This document shows, piece after piece, positions 59,284 through 64,000 of a DNA stretch of 64,000 nt. This DNA comes from Mactra quadrangularis. Taxonomy: Eukaryota > Mollusca > Bivalvia > Venerida > Mactridae. The position numbers and the translations under genes are program-made. The notes under the pieces are model-generated. The model saw only the letters and a list, made by a program, of their open reading frames with translations. It had not been told where the DNA came from and made no database searches. Location: contig CM046299.1 of the NCBI GenBank assembly GCA_025267735.1, positions 26,810,468 through 26,874,467 of the forward strand. Reading direction: 5' to 3'. The stretch's first letter is position 1. The number at the start of each line of letters is the position of its first letter.

Positions 59284-59740
59284 GACCGACCAGTCAGCCC
59301 AATAATATATAGTAGACCTCATCCTTCGGCTTCGGTCCACTATACACTGCCCTCCAAAAGTTCCTTCACACATTCACAATTTACATTGAACTAAATGGAG
59401 TTTCAGAAAGTTGTAAAGCAGTTTATTGTTAAATGATTTTAAATTTTGCTTTTTCAATCAGTACATTTTTCTTATGAAAATGAAATTACAAAAATATCTC
59501 AAATTTGATATTGGTTCATTGTGACATGTGGAACATTATTTTGGAGGCTAATAGATAACTTTTGCTGCACTTCAGAAAATGTAATGTTCCAATAGTAGTG
59601 TTGTTGTCATTGCATGAATATATATAACAATTGTATGAAAATTCTTACATCTTAAACTTGGAGTTTTTAGCAATTCAATTAATTGTACTGGGAAGGAACT
59701 TCTGGAGGGCAGTGTATGTTATAGGGCTGGTTGGTCGGTC
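59284..59740. mobile_element. Outer inverted repeats enclosing the Tc1-like MITE
   Basis: GACCGACCAGTCAGCCC at 59284-59300 and its near reverse complement at 59724-59740 (two mismatches). Between them at 59311-59345 is a second hairpin around 'CTTCGGCTTCGG'. The MITE inserted at a TA in the loop. Confidence 0.5.
59345..59714. mobile_element. 370-bp Tc1/mariner-like MITE, copy 1
   Basis: Ends CACTGCCCTCCAAAAGTTCC and (from right) CACTGCCCTCCAGAAGTTCC, flanked by TA on both sides (59343-59344 and 59715-59716), as in Tc1/mariner. No transposase. It lies between inverted repeats of another element (59284-59300 / 59724-59740). Confidence 0.8.
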
Positions 59741-60198
59741 ACTATTAGACCAGGAGGCCCTCAGTGGTGTTTACTATTTCTTATATAACATATGAACTAT
59801 AAATACGCTATCATAATGAACAAACGAGATTTAAAGTGAATAAAATGGATTGCATGTTATAGAAAAGGATAGTTTATGAAACATATTTACAGGTGTTAAA
59901 TTATGCTATGAAGATGATGGCTGAATATTCATAACAGATTCATAGTAACGTAAGGGCATACTTTGTAATTTGTACGTTATTATATAATTTCACGCAGATA
60001 AAATATATAACAAATAGTCAGCAAATAGTCAGCAAAGTTGACATCAATGAACTAAGTGCTGGTTAAGGTATAATTTAGTCTGGTCAGATGAGTTTTTCAA
60101 TCGTCTAAAACAACAGTATAAGATTTAATTAAATACATGCAGTTTATCTTCTTTTGTCAGTATGTCCCAGAGACTTGGATAGCTTTTGGGAGCAATGA

Positions 60199-60919
60199 CT
60201 GCATTTCAGAAACATTCCAAGGATGAAATTTGGGCCTTCCTATTGTAGGATGAAAAAAAATCCTAAAATGCATTTCAATAAAATTCTTAAATAAAATCCT
60301 AGGACGAAAATGCTCCTAACTGAAGGGAGTGGTCTTGGGTAGTCCTAGGAGCATTTTAATCCTAACCGAATTGAATTCTTGGATAAAAAATGCGAACACA
60401 AAATTTACGTGCAGAAACAACAATGGCCGACACATTGTTATTTCATATTTTATCAAGTCAGACGCGCTGTTCGGCATGAACGGGTGTTTCAAGACAGGTC
60501 ACAAGTGTTGGATACGCTATTTCATCTGAAACTGATAGCTCAAGAGTAACTCTAAAATACGAAAAGGATGTCGTGGGCGAAAACGGCCCAATAGGACTTA
60601 TACAGGAGAAAAGGCTCAGAAAGGACACTCATATACGAAAATGACATTTTGAGTCTTTTCAAGCATATGAAAAGGACTTAGTTTGGGCAAAAAGACACTA
60701 AATTCACGACAAAAAAACACAACGGTACAAAGGTGCACATAAGTATGATAACCGCTTAAACCGGATGTTCACTTTTTATGTACCAACGTCTCCTCCATTT
60801 GAAGAGGGCCTCCTAGGATAATTTTCATCATGGGAGTTTTTCGCACCTGAGTCATTTCTTAGGAATGTCCAAGGACCAATCCTAAGAGCATGTCCCAGGA
60901 TTTTTATAATGAAATGCAG
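60199..60919. mobile_element. Possible 721-bp inverted-repeat element with CTGCATTTCA ends
   Basis: CTGCATTTCA at the left and TGAAATGCAG-like GAAATGCAG at the right. Both subterminal regions contain several TCCTAGGA / ATCCTA motifs in both orientations. No target duplication seen. Confidence 0.4.
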
Positions 60920-61390
60920 CCCAGCAGGACTTCGGGTCAATGCCATACTCTAGGGCTAAGAATCGAATGAACTTGTGCTTGAATTAATGACTACTACAAT
61001 GAATATTATAGTGATCTGTGTCCGTATCAAATAAAATTTCAATGCAAGATTGGGTTTTCTTATTGAAATACAATATTCCATGCATGTAGTATGCATCCAG
61101 TAATAAATACAACACAAGATTGTGTTACATCATAAATTTCAATTTAAAGTTTAAACTAAGATTGTTATCAATATTATATGTATCAACGTATAGTACCCCC
61201 AAAAAGTTAAGAGCCAAAGGAAAATTACAATATTATTTAATATCTTTGGTTGTTTTTTGTACAACTGTGTTAAGAACCATCATATTTTAATTCATTAGTA
61301 TAATTGGCATATAATTGAGAATATACGGTAAATATCCCAAACCGGGACATGCAATACAAAGTTCAATTGTATACAGTATAACCTGTTGAC

Positions 61391-61731
61391 AGGATTTGGT
61401 GGAAATTAGGCTATCTAGCTGTCAACCTCAGTTTGTAGGATGCAAGCAACAGATAAAATCAGGATTTCATGGACTGGTTTGGACTAACTAGATAAGATTG
61501 ATTTGGACCATGGCCATGGCTATAGCTTCTGAATGTTTGTCATAATATAAACAAAACCATCTACATTTATTGTCATTGATAGAAGAGACCTTTAAACGAT
61601 AAAAAGCAGCCTGCATGGTCCTGAGTCCTTTTTCAAAACTTGAAACCATGCTAAGCCACCTCCGAATTTTACTGGGTAATGAGATATCTATGTCAATGTT
61701 ACTTGAATTCTATGAATGAAATACACGAATG
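61391..61731 (+). repeat. 341-bp direct repeat, left copy
   Basis: Matches 62148-62488 at a constant 757-bp offset from 'AGGATTT' to 'GAAATACAC', with scattered substitutions and no net length change. Contains 'GGACCATGGCCATGGCTATA'. Confidence 0.8.
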
Positions 61732-62147
61732 TTCTGTGGCAAGTTTAGGACACAAGAAGTAACTGATGCACATTGCTTCAGGCATCTTAGATAATTTGGT
61801 CATGTGATCTGTTTGTTTTACAGCTTACAGCAACACAATCTTAAGTTTTAGGATCAAATGCCCTGTGATATTTGGGCTTTCAAAAATACATGGTTTGAAA
61901 AGTTGATCTAAAAGCATGCAACCTCATTGACACAGCTCAAGCTCAATCAACGTCTTCAAGGCAACAATACACAGCACACCATAGATGAGAGAGCCTGTTT
62001 TATACCTGAGATGTATTGTTCTTATTAGTGTTTTAAAACTTTTTGCACTCCTCTCATTGACCTATGTAAATTAATCTCTGTGATGATGTCCAAGAGGGGA
62101 TTTAGCGAAATACTACGAGAAGAATAGAAGACACTGATCCACTAAAC

Positions 62148-62488
62148 AGGATTTCCTGGAAATTAGGCTATCTAGCTGTCAACCTCAATTTGTGGGATGC
62201 AATCAACTGATAAAATCAGGATTTCATGGACTGATTTGGACTAACTAGATAAGATTGATTTGGACCATGGCCATGGCTATAGCTTCTGAATGTTTGTCAT
62301 AAAATAAACAAAACCATCTACATGTATTGTCATTGATAGAAGAGACCATTAAACGATAAAAAGCAGCCTGCATGGTCCTGAGTCCTTTTTCAAAACTTGA
62401 AACCATGCTAAGCCACCTCTGATTTTTACTGGGTAATGAGATATATATGTCAATGTTACTTGAATTCTATGAATGAAATACACTAATG
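62148..62488 (+). repeat. 341-bp direct repeat, right copy
   Basis: Second copy of the unit at 61391-61731; 416 bp lie between them. Either a segmental duplication or terminal direct repeats of a small retroelement. Confidence 0.8.
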
Positions 62489-62720
62489 CAAGAGCAATAG
62501 TTATAAGGTCTAGTGCTTCAGGTATAGGAGGTCACAGGTTCCAGGCAAACTAATGGCTATGTTTGCTCCTTGAGCATAAAAGTTACCTGTAAATGTTATA
62601 CTCCTACTAGATGTAGAAAAGGTCACTAGCTTGCAGGTGATTTTCATTATTGATGGTCAATTTATTTAATTCCAAACCTGACTGACCATGTGTATAAAAG
62701 CACACTTAAAACTGGACTAC
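62489..62720 (+). mobile_element. Possible degenerate tRNA-derived SINE
   Basis: The order 'AATAGTTATAAGGTCTAGTG', 'GGTCACAGGTTCCAGGC', 'GCTCCTTGAGCATAAAAG' resembles box A, box B and a body as in families A and B. Weak; it directly follows the second 341-bp direct repeat. Confidence 0.3.
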
Positions 62721-62748
62721 TTACATTTTAATGTAAATTTCATTTGAT

Positions 62749-62990
62749 AACCCTGCTGATTTAAATATGTGATATTAGTTTGATTATCTTAGTACATAAA
62801 CAAATACATTTGTACATGGGTAGTTAATTATAATGCATAATTTTGGATGTGCACAACAGTATCTCTGTACTCAAAATAAAAAACAGACACCCATACTATA
62901 TGTACTGTACAGGAATTATCAAACAAATATCAATATTTAAATCAGCAGGGTTTAAGTATGCACCACTGGCAGTTGAATAAAATTTACTAC
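62749..62990. mobile_element. Repeat family Q copy, best inverted repeats
   Basis: AACCCTGCTGATTTAAATAT at the left pairs with ATATTTAAATCAGCAGGGTT at the right, followed by 'ATGCACCACTGGCAGTTGAA'. A short orphan of the right tail occurs at 2351-2380. Confidence 0.65.
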
Positions 62991-62999
62991 CGTAATAAC

Positions 63000-63442
63000 G
63001 TTATGGAGAAATAATAAATAAAAACAAAGTGTTAAGGTTTAAACATTTTTAATTAGTTACAAATGCTTAAAATTATTTACTACATCAGATCATGATATTA
63101 CAAAATAGTTGAAAAAATTAACATCAACACACAATGAAAAGAAAAAAAAAGCGAACAGATTTTCCATTATTTTCAATACACATAATGAAAGCGTTACACC
63201 TCACATTCATCTCCTGTGAAAATAATAAAAATTTGTTCAATTTTAAAAATCTAGAAAAAAAAACAAAATTCAATAATGATGAAATACATTATAGTACAAT
63301 AATTAATGCATGCTTGTTTATACAAAAACAATACAATAATGACGGCAACTTCACAACAACATCTAGTATGTCTTTATCATTTATAAAAATTACATAATCT
63401 TTATTCATCAAATAGACAGACAGAGCAGACAGACAGACAGAC

Positions 63443-63477
<35 letters not shown>

Positions 63478-64000
63478 GGACAAACACATACATATTTAAA
63501 TTAAGTAAAATATATTATAAGTAGTAACCGCAGTATAACACTTTCAATAAGGTTAAACCTTTCTAAAGTGTGTTCACTCTTAAAGCATTGGAATTGGAAA
63601 GGGGTGGGTAGAATAACATACATGTATACAAGACAAAAATAAGTTACACAGCCCATCTTAAGACATTTTAATTCTTTTTCAAAGCCAGTCTCAGAGAACA
63701 ATACAACAAAATCAAGAATGAATATTCAAATAAATTTGTATGCTACAGTAGCAAAAACTTTTGTACATTTCATGTGATACTCTTAGTTTGAAACTATAAA
63801 TTTGAAATATCAGAACACTCTAAAAATCTCTCCTAGTTTACTTTTTACCAGTAAATGACGCTTATTTATAACAAGTGGCAAAACAATTTCTCATCAAAAA
63901 GTTTTCAGGATATAAAACCAGAACTGATATTACTTAATTAATACTAATAGTATACAAGTTATTTATCACACATTCAAATAACCAGATCATAAAGAAATTT
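63000..64000. other. Right window edge, no gene recognised
   Basis: Apart from the CAGA microsatellite nothing is supportable. The region could belong to a neighbouring gene's untranslated or intronic sequence. Confidence 0.4.
63408..63482. repeat. (CAGA)n microsatellite
   Basis: About 17 CAGA units with two interruptions. Confidence 0.95.

Noticed and set aside
63134..63701. Possible exons at the right window edge
   Set aside because: Frames are low-complexity (Lys- or Leu/Val/Cys-rich from the CAGA repeat) with no recognisable domain.

Overview
The window looks like nuclear DNA of an invertebrate animal, most likely a lophotrochozoan and probably a bivalve mollusc. It is AT-rich, genes are split into small phase-1 exons, introns are long, and the sequence is full of tRNA-derived SINEs, miniature inverted-repeat elements (MITEs) and local tandem duplications. 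There are no operons, ribosome binding sites or long bacterial-type reading frames. The taxonomic call is inference from style, not from a database match.

One host gene can be assembled, on the minus strand. Eleven coding exons run from the start codon at 46178 to a stop at 7037. All ten exon-exon junctions agree in phase, the splice sites are GT/AG, and the summed coding length is 2247 nt (748 residues plus stop). The predicted protein is secreted: signal peptide, an NTR/agrin-NtA-like domain, a thrombospondin type-1 (TSP1) repeat, a thrombospondin-N/laminin-G-type (TSPN) domain, an acidic linker, a second TSP1 repeat and seven EGF-like domains. It is probably an extracellular-matrix or matricellular protein. 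I do not recognise this domain order as a named protein.

Layout. 1-6.84 kb: downstream flank with fold-back elements, a degenerate satellite and a near-perfect 76-bp palindrome. 6.87-17.25 kb: exons 11 to 2, with SINEs and MITEs in the introns. 17.25-45.70 kb: the 28.5-kb first intron. It holds a 1.0-kb TTAA-flanked element nested in a SINE, three tandem arrays with 0.82-0.94-kb units, a 5'-truncated LINE with an intact 747-codon reverse-transcriptase ORF (antisense to the host gene), SINEs and several MITEs. 45.70-46.18 kb: exon 1. 46.2-64 kb: upstream flank with no supportable gene, rich in MITEs, SINEs, minisatellites and several element-inside-element nests.

The main value of the window, apart from the multidomain gene, is its record of transposition. 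At least four SINE families and about a dozen inverted-repeat families can be delimited, several with target-site duplications and several nested so that relative ages can be read. No defence system, CRISPR array or biosynthetic cluster is present.
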